Of a DNA stretch of 64,000 nucleotides, positions 18,557-26,345 are shown one piece after another. The DNA is from Eubacterium sp. ER2 (GTDB lineage: Bacteria > Bacillota > Clostridia > Lachnospirales > Lachnospiraceae): assembly GCF_000765215.1 (NCBI RefSeq), contig NZ_JPJE01000032.1:62001-126000 (forward strand). Direction: 5' to 3'. Under the pieces are notes generated by a model. That model saw only the letters and a list, made by a program, of their open reading frames with translations, had not been told where the DNA came from and made no database searches. Each line of letters begins with the position of its first letter. Position 1 is the first letter of the stretch. Both the position numbers and the translations under genes were made by a program.

Positions 18557-19270
18557 CTATCTTCCCTCCACTGTCAGCTTGTATCCCAGGCCCTTCACTG
18601 TGACCAGCGACTCCGGGTGGGAGGGATCCCTCTCTATCTTCTCCCGGATCCTGCGGATATGGGCCATGAGGGAATTCTCGTAGCCAAAGGGATTGTCTCC
18701 CCAGGCCGCCTCGCAGAGAGCATCGATGGTTACGATCTTCCCCGCATTCCTGCACAGGGCGGATAGGATCTCAAACTCCTTGGCTGTCAGGGAAATACGC
18801 TCTCCCTCTTTCACCACCTCCGCCCGCTGGAAATCAATCTGGCTGCCGGCAAGGCGGACAAGGGGTGTCTCGTTCTTATAGCTTCTCCTCAGGATCACTC
18901 CCACCCGCAGGATCAGTTCCCTGGGGAGGAAGGGCTTGACCATGTAATCGTCGGCCCCCAGCCCCAGGCCCCTGAACTTGTCCTCGTCCTCACCCCGGGC
19001 CGTGAGGAAGAGCACCGGGTAGTCCCCCATTTTCTTCAGCCTCTCAAACAGGGAAAAGCCGTCCCCGTCAGGCAGCATCACATCCAGGATGGCCAGCTCC
19101 GGCTGAAAATCCGCAGCCGCCTCCAGGGCCTCCCTCACGGTCCCGGCCCTCCGGATATGGAGGTATCCTTCCTCTTTTAATATAGAACAAACCATGTCCA
19201 GCAGCTCCTCCTCATCGTCCACAAGAAGGATACGCTTGCCCTTCAGATATTCTGTGTCCATAGTTTTCAT
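18557..19270 (-). CDS. OmpR-family response regulator
   Basis: 237 residues: receiver domain with DDEEE pocket, phospho-acceptor D63 in LAILDVMLPDGDG and KPFLPREL, then a winged helix ending VKGLGYKLTVEGR. The next codon position belongs to the kinase gene. Two ATGs, 19270 and 19261, are both plausible behind AGGAAAGGA. The gene is divergent from the ABC operon; repeats at 19470-19508 are probable binding sites. The first bases of the 119-bp repeat contribute a TATAAT reading toward this gene. Confidence 0.94.
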   Translation of the reverse strand: MKTMDTEYLKGKRILLVDDEEELLDMVCSILKEEGYLHIRRAGTVREALEAAADFQPELAILDVMLPDGDGFSLFERLKKMGDYPVLFLTARGEDEDKFRGLGLGADDYMVKPFLPRELILRVGVILRRSYKNETPLVRLAGSQIDFQRAEVVKEGERISLTAKEFEILSALCRNAGKIVTIDALCEAAWGDNPFGYENSLMAHIRRIREKIERDPSHPESLVTVKGLGYKLTVEGR

Positions 19271-19316
19271 TTCCTTTCCTGCTCTGTTTTTGATGAAAGT
19301 GTATCACAGTGTGGTT

Positions 19317-19435
19317 ATTATACCATGGCCGCACAGCGGCCACGGGCCTCTGGCTGATGCGCAGCGGATTTCTGCGGTTCCGCAGAAACCGCTTTATGCG
19401 CAGGTATAATGACCACGATGTGGTCATTATACCAT
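19317..19435. repeat. 119-bp palindromic element, copy 1
   Basis: Matches 51988-52106 at 114 of 119 positions in the same orientation. It contains three inverted repeats: TGGCCGC/GCGGCCA (19326-19342), a 13-bp arm pair with one bulged A (19364-19392, centre TT), and a perfect 14-bp pair GGTATAATGACCAC/GTGGTCATTATACC (19403-19433). GTGGTTATTATACCAT at 19311-19326 nearly repeats GTGGTCATTATACCAT at 19420-19435. It lies between the divergent two-component and ABC operons and carries no reading frame. A REP/MITE-like dispersed repeat is the best description. Confidence 0.85.
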
Positions 19436-19469
19436 ATTTCCACGCTCTCACTCCATCGCTTCCCTCTTT

Positions 19470-19523
19470 GTAAGGTAAATGTAAGGCAGAGGAAATGTGC
19501 CTGTAAGGATGGCCCGGTACAAT
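19470..19523 (+). promoter_or_regulatory. Putative regulator repeats and promoter of the ABC operon
   Basis: GTAAGG occurs at 19470, 19481 and 19503, spaced 11 and 22 bases, so on one helix face. A TACAAT -10 lies at 19518-19523, nine bases past the last repeat, without a clear -35. This is the same geometry as the repeats at 7983-8051 and fits activation by the adjacent OmpR-type regulator. Confidence 0.5.
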
Positions 19524-19556
19524 AGAGCCAGAAAGACAAAGGAGGCACACAAAGCT

Positions 19557-20312
19557 ATGAAACCGATCATCGAGACACATGAACTGACAAAGACTTACGG
19601 AAATTTCACAGCCGTCTACCGGCTGAACCTTCATATAAGGAAGGGAACTGTATACGGATTTCTCGGGCCAAACGGGGCCGGAAAGTCCACCACCATGAAA
19701 ATATTCCTGGGGCTTGTGCGCCCCACAGTCGGCACATTCACCGTTGACGGGATGTCCTACCCCAGGGACCGGATGGAGATTTTGCGAAAGACCGGCTCCC
19801 TCATCGAAGAGCCCTCCTTCTACGGCAATCTGACAGGCCGGGAAAATCTGGACCTGATCCGCCGCATCCTTGGGCTTAAGCCCTCCGCTGTGGAGGACGC
19901 CCTGGAGCTGACAGGCCTGACCCGGTTCGGAGATCGCCCGGCAAAGAAATACTCCCTCGGCATGAAGCAGCGGCTGGGCCTTGCGGGAGCCCTCATCGGC
20001 CGCCCGCCCCTTCTCATCCTCGACGAGCCCACCAACGGGCTGGATCCGGTGGGCATCCATGAGATACGCACCCTCATCCGGTCCCTGCCCGGGAAGATTG
20101 GCTGCACGGTCCTCGTGTCCTCCCACCTCCTGCCGGAGATTGAGCTCATGGCGGACGACGTGGGGATATTAAACCGGGGCCATCTCCTCTTTGAGGGGAG
20201 CATGGAAAAGCTGCGGGAGACGGCGGCCATGAAGGGGCTCCCCTCCGACAATCTGGAGGAGACCTTCCTGGCGCTGGTGGACGAAGACAACAGGAAACGG
20301 AGGCCTATGTGA
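19557..20312 (+). CDS. ABC transporter ATP-binding protein (lantibiotic-immunity type)
   Basis: 251 residues. Walker A GPNGAGKST, signature YSLGMKQRLG, Walker B LLILDEPTNGLDP and SSHLL switch. It resembles the LanF/BcrA subunits that, with two ABC-2 permeases, remove lantibiotics or bacitracin from the membrane. The ATG at 19557 is preferred behind AAAGGAGG; the open frame extends to 19497 through the promoter. The stop TGA overlaps the start of the next gene by one base. Confidence 0.93.
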   Translation: MKPIIETHELTKTYGNFTAVYRLNLHIRKGTVYGFLGPNGAGKSTTMKIFLGLVRPTVGTFTVDGMSYPRDRMEILRKTGSLIEEPSFYGNLTGRENLDLIRRILGLKPSAVEDALELTGLTRFGDRPAKKYSLGMKQRLGLAGALIGRPPLLILDEPTNGLDPVGIHEIRTLIRSLPGKIGCTVLVSSHLLPEIELMADDVGILNRGHLLFEGSMEKLRETAAMKGLPSDNLEETFLALVDEDNRKRRPM

Positions 20313-21031
20313 TGACAATCGGTATCGAGCTGAAAAAACTGAAATCTACGGGATTTTTTACATCCTTTTTTGTGGGAGGCCTGGTGGCGGCCCTCGTGCC
20401 CATAGCCAACACGGGGTTTCGGACGGAGCTTTTCACCTCCCTGGAGGGCTCCCCCCTGTCCATCCTCCTTAACGCCAACCTGCAGATGGTGACCATGCTG
20501 AACCTGATCCTTATCATCTGCGGCGCCTGCCTGATGTACCACACAGAGTATGCGGGCCACGCCATCCGCAGGATGCTGACCCTGCCCCTCAGAGGAGAGT
20601 CCCTGTTTTTCGGGAAGGCTCTCCTCCTGACTCTGGGATTTTTATTTCTCCTGGCCCTGGAGAGCGCTTCCTACGCCTTCTGCACCATGCACTGGTTTGA
20701 GATGACAGGAGATTTTATCCCGGAGCTTTTGAAAAATATGGGATTTGCCGCTCTCCTCACACTGCCCACCCTGCTCTTTATGCTGCTGGTGGCCTCCGCC
20801 TGCCAGAGCATGTGGGTGAGCCTTGGCATCGGCGTCATCTTCATGTCCATGGGAACCGTCCTGCCGGAGGGCCCCTTCCTGCTCACGCTGGTTCCCTTTG
20901 TCACGCCCTTTAGGGACCTGGCCAGCGCGGGAAGCGACTGGACCGCCTACGCCGCCGCATCGGGTGCGGAGCTTCTGCTCTTTGGCCTGATCGCCTGTAT
21001 TTTTATCCGCATAAGGAGGTACTCACTATGA
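20312..21031 (+). CDS. ABC-2 permease subunit (lantibiotic-immunity MutE/EpiE-like)
   Basis: 239 residues with six hydrophobic segments and no other domain. The N-terminal IGIELKKLKSTGFF and the six-helix layout match LanE-type immunity permeases. ATG at 20312 is eight bases from GGAGG located in the end of the ATPase gene. It overlaps the following permease gene by four bases (ATGA), so the three products are probably made in fixed ratio. The substrate is not defined by sequence. Confidence 0.85.
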   Translation: MTIGIELKKLKSTGFFTSFFVGGLVAALVPIANTGFRTELFTSLEGSPLSILLNANLQMVTMLNLILIICGACLMYHTEYAGHAIRRMLTLPLRGESLFFGKALLLTLGFLFLLALESASYAFCTMHWFEMTGDFIPELLKNMGFAALLTLPTLLFMLLVASACQSMWVSLGIGVIFMSMGTVLPEGPFLLTLVPFVTPFRDLASAGSDWTAYAAASGAELLLFGLIACIFIRIRRYSL

Positions 21032-21795
21032 ATTTATTTACACTTACTGCTGCCGAGGTCAAAAAAATCCGGCGCTCCTTTATCCTTCCCCTTCTCTTTG
21101 TTCCCCTGGTGATCCTGTGGATCCCCAATATCATCAACGCGGACATGAGCCTCACACCTGTGATGGCGGGCATCACGCCGGGGAACAATTTTTTCATCCA
21201 GAGCTTTATGGGCTTTGCCTGGTTCATCTTTCCCGCCAGCATCATCGTGTGCACAGTCCTTTTGCAGCAGCTGGAGCAGAAAAACAAGGGGATCATAAAA
21301 ATGCTGGCCCTGCCCATAAGCCCCAGGCTTCTGTGCCTTGCCAAGTTTCTTGTCCTTGTGCTTCTGACCTTTGTCCAGGCAGCGGCCATGACGGGGCTCT
21401 ACTTCCTCTGCGCCCGGATTGCCTCCTCCTACGTGAACGCTGATCTGACGGCTCAGACCGGCATGGTGCTGAAGGTATCGGGAACGCTCTTCCTCTCCTC
21501 CCTGCCCATGATGTCTCTGTACTGGCTGATGTCCGTCTGCCTGACCACGCCGGTGTTCTCCATCGGACTGGGGCTGGCCACCATGGTTCCCTCCGTGCTC
21601 CTGATGAACACGAAAATCTGGTTCCTCTACCCGCCCTGCTACCCCTTCTATGTAGTCACATCAAACTACATGAAGCTGTCCACAAACCCGGACAGCACCA
21701 TTGACCTGGTCCCCTGGGTTCCCGCGGCGGCAGCCATATCCATCCTGTGCCTGCTCATAGCCTGCCTGGCCTTCGGGCACGGGGAGAGAAAATAA
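21028..21795 (+). CDS. ABC-2 permease subunit (lantibiotic-immunity MutG-like)
   Basis: 255 residues, six membrane segments, similar layout to the preceding permease (TAAEVKKIRRSFILPLLFVPLV at the start), consistent with an ancient duplication giving a LanE/LanG pair. Preceded by AAGGAGG within the upstream gene. No lantibiotic synthesis genes are visible nearby, so this is a stand-alone resistance module rather than self-immunity. Confidence 0.85.
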   Translation: MNLFTLTAAEVKKIRRSFILPLLFVPLVILWIPNIINADMSLTPVMAGITPGNNFFIQSFMGFAWFIFPASIIVCTVLLQQLEQKNKGIIKMLALPISPRLLCLAKFLVLVLLTFVQAAAMTGLYFLCARIASSYVNADLTAQTGMVLKVSGTLFLSSLPMMSLYWLMSVCLTTPVFSIGLGLATMVPSVLLMNTKIWFLYPPCYPFYVVTSNYMKLSTNPDSTIDLVPWVPAAAAISILCLLIACLAFGHGERK

Positions 21796-21833
21796 AAAAA
21801 TGAAAACAAGAACGAAAAAGGAGTGATATTACT

Positions 21834-22139
21834 ATGCGTACCCCCAAGACAGACCCGACAAAGGCAGTCCTCCTGACCGCCCTCTGCGCCATCATGGTCT
21901 TTATCCCATGGACCATCCTTCCCCTCCGCACCCAGCCCTGGGCGCTGGAGATCCCGGCCGCCGGCATAATCATAGCATGCTATGCGATTTTCATGATATT
22001 TTCCGGTATTTTTACTCTTGTATGTTACACAAAATACCAGGTACAGAACACACTGATGAAAATCTGTGTGGTCATCAATCTCATCTACGCCATCTTCGGG
22101 GTAGTGGCCCTGGGGATGATGGCAGCAACGGCGGCGTGA
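21834..22139 (+). CDS. Small membrane protein, last gene of the ABC operon
   Basis: 101 residues with three hydrophobic segments (about residues 13-30, 40-63 and 72-98). GGAG lies ten bases before the ATG, and the gene follows the second permease by 38 bases on the same strand. No family was recognised. Position suggests an accessory to the immunity transporter; this is inference. Confidence 0.7.
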   Translation: MRTPKTDPTKAVLLTALCAIMVFIPWTILPLRTQPWALEIPAAGIIIACYAIFMIFSGIFTLVCYTKYQVQNTLMKICVVINLIYAIFGVVALGMMAATAA

Positions 22140-22198
22140 CAGCGGCGTGACAAAGGCGGCCGGAGCTGTCCGGCAGGTAAGACCCTTTCATCTTTTAT

Positions 22199-22240
22199 AT
22201 AAGAAGCTCAGGCAGTCCGGTGGCTGCCTGCGCTTCTTAT
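22199..22240. terminator. Strong hairpin between convergent genes
   Basis: ATAAGAAGC, one mismatch, CAGGCAG, an 8-base loop, then the complementary arms (16 pairs). It lies between the plus-strand ABC operon and minus-strand arsC. T runs are poor on both sides, so it may act as a bidirectional terminator or an mRNA-stabilising stem. A second small hairpin GCCGGA/TCCGGC lies just before it at 22160-22175. Confidence 0.55.
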
Positions 22241-22283
22241 ACACAGTTCCCTGTCATTGCTTTATATCGCTACTTTACTTCGA

Positions 22284-22682
22284 CTATTTTACTTCGCTGA
22301 GCCTCTCCTTCAATTCGAATATCTTTTGCTCAATGCTTTTTATCACCTCGACAAACACTTCATCGGTATTCCCAGTGGGGTCCTCAAGCCCCCAGTCCTC
22401 CCTGTGTTTGCAGGGCAAATACGGACAATTCACGTTGCATCCCATTGTAACCACGACATCAACCGGAGGGATGTCCGACAGAAGCTTACTCCGCTGGGTC
22501 TTCTCCATGTCAATCCCATGGAGCTGTTTCATGATGCGCACAGCATCCTGGTTGATCTTAGGTTTTGTCTCAGTCCCTGCGGAATAGCTCTCAAATACAT
22601 CCGAAGCATAATATTTTCCGAGAGCCTCGGCAATCTGGCTTCGGCAGGAATTATGCACACAGATAAATGCTACTTTTGTCAT
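22284..22682 (-). CDS. arsC: Arsenate reductase / low-molecular-weight phosphatase-like (thioredoxin-coupled type)
   Basis: 132 residues of the LMW tyrosine phosphatase fold. The P-loop CVHNSCR (C8 to R14) and cysteines C82, C86 and C91 in GCNVNCPYLPC match the thioredoxin-linked ArsC mechanism, in which arsenate is reduced to arsenite through a cysteine relay. The DPTG motif carries the acid residue. No arsenite pump or ArsR lies adjacent, so it may be a detached resistance gene. AAAGGAGAG precedes the start. Confidence 0.9.
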   Translation of the reverse strand: MTKVAFICVHNSCRSQIAEALGKYYASDVFESYSAGTETKPKINQDAVRIMKQLHGIDMEKTQRSKLLSDIPPVDVVVTMGCNVNCPYLPCKHREDWGLEDPTGNTDEVFVEVIKSIEQKIFELKERLSEVK

Positions 22683-22734
22683 CGCAAAGTCTCTCCTTTA
22701 ATTCAATTGTTTTGCCTCTGTCGGCGTCTCATGA

Positions 22735-22899
22735 TCAGCAGCCTTTCTTTCGAAGCCGCAGCTCAATCTTTTGCTCAGCAGCTATCCTTTTCAGTACCTC
22801 TGCAGCGTGCCGGCTTTTCTCCTTATCCGACAGTTCATCCAGGTCTGCCTCTTCTTTAATCTGCGACAGAAATTCCCCCCAGAATTTACGGCCTTTTTT
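22735..22899 (-). pseudogene. C-terminal gene fragment of unknown family
   Basis: A 54-codon open stretch with protein-like composition (FWGEFLSQIKEEADLDEL, then a helical KSRHAAEVLKRIAAEQ and basic RLRKKGC end) but no start codon. It begins just inside the end of the acetyltransferase gene in another frame and ends 52 bases before arsC. It reads like the tail of a lost gene joined here by recombination. A -1 slip on the six-A run near the acetyltransferase end would fuse the two, which seems less likely. Confidence 0.4.
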
Positions 22900-23266
22900 C
22901 TATGATGTAGGACTGCAGGCTTTTTTGGCAGCCATTCTTCTCATAAAATCCTTCCACCCCCGGTTGAGCTCCAAAAAACAGCATGCTGGGAATGTTCTCC
23001 CGGGCCAGCTCAAGAAGCCTGCTGCCTATCCCCTTTTTCTGATACTCAGGAAGTACGAGCAGCTCTGTGATCGTCCCGAAAAAGTAGCCATCTGTGAGAA
23101 TGCGCAGGCAGCCGATAAGCTTTCCATCATCGTAAGCTGTGATATTCAGCGTCCTGGACAGAGCCTGCCGCGTGCGTTCCATATCATAATCTCCCTGCCA
23201 GACCTGATTTACAAAGTCCAGGAAAACGGAAGCCGTGAGCTTCCTGTCGTCTACTACGTATTCCAT
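22886..23266 (-). CDS. GNAT-family N-acetyltransferase
   Basis: 126 residues. The acetyl-CoA site is TELLVLPEYQKKGIGSRLL (beta4 and motif A), followed by FFGAQPGVEGFYEKNGC, a pattern of the small GNATs common in Clostridia. GGAGGAGACAG precedes the ATG. The substrate is unknown. It is part of the accessory gene run on the minus strand. Confidence 0.88.
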   Translation of the reverse strand: MEYVVDDRKLTASVFLDFVNQVWQGDYDMERTRQALSRTLNITAYDDGKLIGCLRILTDGYFFGTITELLVLPEYQKKGIGSRLLELARENIPSMLFFGAQPGVEGFYEKNGCQKSLQSYIIEKRP

Positions 23267-23278
23267 CTGTCTCCTCCG

Positions 23279-23689
23279 TTATATGTCATTCTTTTGCGAA
23301 AACTGTACTAGAGCCAAACAAGCCAAACCTATCCCCAACATACTGACTGCACTGCGGGTTTCAAGTTCGTTTATAAATGACAGAACAACAACTGCAATAC
23401 CCATTGCCAACGCGATGCCCTTCAGTGCAATATTAACAATTTCAGAGCCCTTATGGTTGTCGTCTGTATTCTCTCTCATCTCTTCCTTTACCTGCATGAG
23501 TTCGTCAATAGACACATTGAAAATTTCGGCGAGTTTGGGGAGCGAATTTACATCCGGAAAAGATAAATCTCGTTCCCATTTTGATACAGCTTTATCTGTA
23601 ACGCCCATTTTCTCAGCCAGTTCAAGCTGGGTCATACCTTGCTCTTTACGGAAGGCTGCAATCATAGATCCAAAAGTTTGTTTTTTCAT
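23279..23689 (-). CDS. Xre-family regulator with C-terminal membrane segments
   Basis: 136 residues. The helix-turn-helix domain (FGSMIAAFRKEQGMTQLELAEKMGVTDKAVSKWERD) fills residues 1-65; two short hydrophobic stretches near 90-130 suggest membrane attachment. The ATG at 23689 has AAAGGAG ten bases upstream. Another in-frame ATG at 23722 also has a GGAGG, so the N-terminus may be 11 residues longer. It lies 12 bases upstream of the GNAT gene and probably in one unit with it. Confidence 0.85.
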   Translation of the reverse strand: MKKQTFGSMIAAFRKEQGMTQLELAEKMGVTDKAVSKWERDLSFPDVNSLPKLAEIFNVSIDELMQVKEEMRENTDDNHKGSEIVNIALKGIALAMGIAVVVLSFINELETRSAVSMLGIGLACLALVQFSQKNDI

Positions 23690-23893
23690 TGTGTTTACAC
23701 TCCTTTGATTTGATGACTGCATAATATCATTTCCTCCATTCTATACTCAACCAACTGCTGGTTTAGTTCTCTCGTCCGATAGTTTATAGACAGTTTAGCA
23801 GCCAGCATTGATAAATCAGGGTATCCTTTTACTATCTAACGTACAATATCCCCTCCGTAAATTCCAATTTCCCGTCCAACACCATAGACTTTG
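23690..23893. other. AT-rich intergenic region, probable promoter
   Basis: About 200 bases between two minus-strand genes, AT-rich compared with its surroundings. TATAGA before the alternative regulator start is a weak -10 candidate. No gene or RNA was recognised. Confidence 0.35.
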
Positions 23894-24349
23894 CTATACT
23901 TCTCTTATGGGAAAATACAGATAGCCCTTTCCTGTTGCCGGGTCAGTATAGTCGTGAACTGCTCCGACCAGAGAAATACCCTCCTCCTTCATCTGTCCGA
24001 GGGTTTCCTCAAACGCTCCACTATGGTTTTCAACAACTATATACTCATAACCCGGTATTGTCCACTTGGTCCATCCATCAGGAGCCTCCGCATGGTCCAC
24101 GCATTCCACTCCTGCCAGATACAAGCCCTTGCTAAATCTATCCTCCCACGGTTTAAATGAGCGGGAAATATCAGACATAGCGCCCCATATTCCCACAATC
24201 CCCCCGTTCGAGTCCCTCTTTGCCAGATGTGCCACTTCGCTAAAATGACCATTTGCATCATCCCACAATTTCTGGATAAATCCATCGCCGTCCGATGTTG
24301 ATCCCTCTTTCCCAATGACAGCAAATTCTTCCTTTATCACCTTGACCAT
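23894..24349 (-). CDS. GyrI-like / AraC effector-binding domain protein
   Basis: 151 residues forming one effector-binding domain with no DNA-binding part. Typical features: KVIKEEFAVIGKEG at the start, IWGAMSD, YLAGVECVDHAEAPDGWTKW and a C-terminal AVHDYTDP ... LYFPI. Stand-alone members bind small hydrophobic or cationic drugs or, as in SbmC/GyrI, protect DNA gyrase. GGAGG lies six bases before the ATG. The role here is unknown; its neighbours are similar small resistance-type genes. Confidence 0.85.
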   Translation of the reverse strand: MVKVIKEEFAVIGKEGSTSDGDGFIQKLWDDANGHFSEVAHLAKRDSNGGIVGIWGAMSDISRSFKPWEDRFSKGLYLAGVECVDHAEAPDGWTKWTIPGYEYIVVENHSGAFEETLGQMKEEGISLVGAVHDYTDPATGKGYLYFPIREV

Positions 24350-24373
24350 TCTTACCCTCCCTCAAATCACAAT

Positions 24374-24904
24374 TCATCTTTTTGTATAGATTAAGTCCGT
24401 CATACCATTATACGATCGTGTTTTGAGCAGCCTCAGCTTGATTTCACGGTCAGTCTTTTCAAAAAGCCGAATACCTGAACCCAGAATTGTTGGGATAACA
24501 GTAATATGATAGCAATCAACCATATCTTCTCTGACCAACTGCTGGATCAGGTTTGCCCCGCCACATATCCAAATGCCTTTTCCGCCTTCTTCTCTCAGTT
24601 TTTTGAGCAGCAGGACGGGATTTTCATTGGTAAAATGGATTTTATCAGAAGATGCTTTGGGGCTGTGCGTCACAACATAGGTTGTAAGGTCGTTATAAAC
24701 CCACTCTTTTGGCGAAAGCTCCGTAACGATCTGATGATAGGTATTCCAGCCCATTATTACCGTATCGATATCTTTCACAAATTCAGAATATGCGTCAACG
24801 TTCTCATCCTCATTGCCCTGTCCGGCCAGCCAGTCAACGCTGCCCTTACTGTCTGCGATATATCCGTCAAGGCTCATCGCTATGAACAAACTGATTTTTT
24901 TCAT
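24374..24904 (-). CDS. Dihydrofolate-reductase-fold (RibD C-terminal) protein
   Basis: 176 residues of the RibD C-terminal/DHFR superfamily, as in the YyaP/YwjB group: MKKISLFIAMSLDGYIAD at the N-terminus, GWNTYHQI, WICGGANLIQQLV (NADP loop) and IPTILGSGIRLF. Members reduce pteridine- or flavin-like substrates in principle, but most have no proven reaction. TAGGAG lies before the start. An independent folate DHFR role is unlikely, given the YyaP-like rather than FolA-like pattern. Confidence 0.85.
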   Translation of the reverse strand: MKKISLFIAMSLDGYIADSKGSVDWLAGQGNEDENVDAYSEFVKDIDTVIMGWNTYHQIVTELSPKEWVYNDLTTYVVTHSPKASSDKIHFTNENPVLLLKKLREEGGKGIWICGGANLIQQLVREDMVDCYHITVIPTILGSGIRLFEKTDREIKLRLLKTRSYNGMTDLIYTKR

Positions 24905-24934
24905 AAGCTCTCCTATCGCGTCACAGATGGAAAA

Positions 24935-25282
24935 TTATCTGTGGATATACATTCTTGTCACACTGGATCCGTCCTCATCCCAAACCATGCAAAAAAATTC
25001 CCAGCCATATCTCTCATAGAAGGTTGTATGGTCTGTGATCAGATAAAGCGGGGCTATCCCCTTAGACTTCATATCCTTTACAACTATGTCAAGTAAGCGC
25101 CCTGCAATTCCCTGACAGCGGTACTCCTTCTCCGTATACACCGCACACACATTGGGCGCAAGGTCTTTCCTGTCGTGAAAATCATTTTCAATGACTCCAA
25201 GACCGCCCACAATATGTCCGCCATCCAGGCAGAGATACCAGCCATATTCGGTTTCATGATCAAGATAGGCTTCCATGTGCAT
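24935..25282 (-). CDS. GNAT-family acetyltransferase, possibly N-terminally shortened
   Basis: 115 residues starting directly at the substrate-strand region (YGWYLCLDGGHIVGGLGVIEND), followed by the CoA motif VCAVYTEKEYRCQGIAGRLL and TTFYERYGWEF. Typical relatives have about 30 more residues in front for the first helices. A stop codon lies just upstream in frame, and AAAGGG is a modest ribosome-binding site. It may be a decayed 5' end, or a compact but working enzyme. Confidence 0.72.
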   Translation of the reverse strand: MHMEAYLDHETEYGWYLCLDGGHIVGGLGVIENDFHDRKDLAPNVCAVYTEKEYRCQGIAGRLLDIVVKDMKSKGIAPLYLITDHTTFYERYGWEFFCMVWDEDGSSVTRMYIHR

Positions 25283-25298
25283 CCAATTTCCCTTTACT

Positions 25299-25481
25299 TT
25301 ACAAAAACCAGTTCATGGGATTTAACAATTCCAGGAAAAAGCTCAGGAAAGTATCCCAAAACTTTTCTTTGGCATATGTTTTCCCTTTTCTCACACAAAA
25401 AAGCGCCCGCACAAATGAAATCAGCATAATGACCGGAATATATATGATCAATACCAAAATAATGACCAGGAACACTTTCAT
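25299..25481 (-). CDS. Small single-pass membrane protein
   Basis: 60 residues: a strong N-terminal helix (VFLVIILVLIIYIPVIMLIS), a basic segment (VRKGKTYAKEK) and an amphipathic end (FLELLNPMNWFL). AGGTG lies nine bases before the ATG. It is 16 bases upstream of the GNAT gene on the same strand. Composition and spacing support a real gene; no family recognised. Confidence 0.6.
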   Translation of the reverse strand: MKVFLVIILVLIIYIPVIMLISFVRALFCVRKGKTYAKEKFWDTFLSFFLELLNPMNWFL

Positions 25482-25606
25482 AGAATTTTCACCTGCTTTT
25501 CCATCACATCATATCCCCAAAAATCTCCAGTACAACCCTGGCAGGATGAAAGGACAAACAGCCAGCTTATCTTATTTTTATATATCGTCACTGTACCGGT
25601 GACATT

Positions 25607-26320
25607 TTACTCCACCGAAGCTTTCTGGTTTCTGATTTTTTTAATGTTGTAGTTCATCAGGTGCCTTCCCAGATTTCTATATAGAAAGGCCTTGAAAGCC
25701 GACATTTCCTGATGATGCTCTTTCAGCAAGTCATCCGGGCAGTCATAGATCCCGAAATCCTGATTGATCCCCTCGCTTTGAATGTAAGTATTATTTCGAT
25801 TGAAATCAATCACCGGATTGTGAAAATCCTTTACCGCAACGCCATATCCGCAAAAAGCGCCCCGGCAGCCGGCGTTTATCTCCTGCAGCCGGGAAAGATA
25901 CTGTTGATCCAGGATAAACGCCTCAAGCTCGTACCAAACACCCTCCAGGTAAACCTCCACCCAGCTGTGAAAAATATTTTCAGGTGCATTTTTGTATACG
26001 ATACCAGTCATTGCGCCTCTTTGCAGTTTTTTATCGATCGTGAACCCATGTACCCGGCAGGGAACCCCCACGCCGCGCAGCAGCGCCATAAAAAGGGTTC
26101 CTTTTGTATTGCACTGCCCATATCCATCAGACAAAACTCTCGACGCCGGAATACTGTCATCCACGTTGTATCCAAATAAAATTTCATCGCGGACAAAATC
26201 ATATATCTTCCTGATACGATGATACGCATCCGCATTTTCCCATTGCCTGTCACTTATCAACCTCTGTATGTTTGCAGCCGAAAAGTTTAACATAGGCGTT
26301 TCTCTCAGGTATTGCTCCAT
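25607..26320 (-). CDS. Transglutaminase-like domain protein
   Basis: 237 residues. The papain-like transglutaminase core shows the cysteine in DGYGQCNTKGTLFMALLRGVGVPCR and the histidine in NIFHSWVEVYLEGVWYELEA; D in QAFILDQQ is a candidate third residue. No signal peptide or membrane segment, so it is probably cytoplasmic and could be a peptidase or amidase rather than a cross-linker. AAAGGGAAG precedes the start. Confidence 0.85.
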   Translation of the reverse strand: MEQYLRETPMLNFSAANIQRLISDRQWENADAYHRIRKIYDFVRDEILFGYNVDDSIPASRVLSDGYGQCNTKGTLFMALLRGVGVPCRVHGFTIDKKLQRGAMTGIVYKNAPENIFHSWVEVYLEGVWYELEAFILDQQYLSRLQEINAGCRGAFCGYGVAVKDFHNPVIDFNRNNTYIQSEGINQDFGIYDCPDDLLKEHHQEMSAFKAFLYRNLGRHLMNYNIKKIRNQKASVE

Positions 26321-26345
26321 AGACTTTACTTCCCTTTACAAAGAC

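Noticed and set aside
17447-18766. Plus-strand frame of about 440 codons opposite the histidine kinase
   Set aside because: Both kinase and regulator have complete domains on the minus strand; the opposite translation has none.
19212-20126. Minus-strand frame of about 300 codons across the repeat and the ABC ATPase gene
   Set aside because: It is antisense to an ATPase with all motifs intact and runs through the palindromic element.
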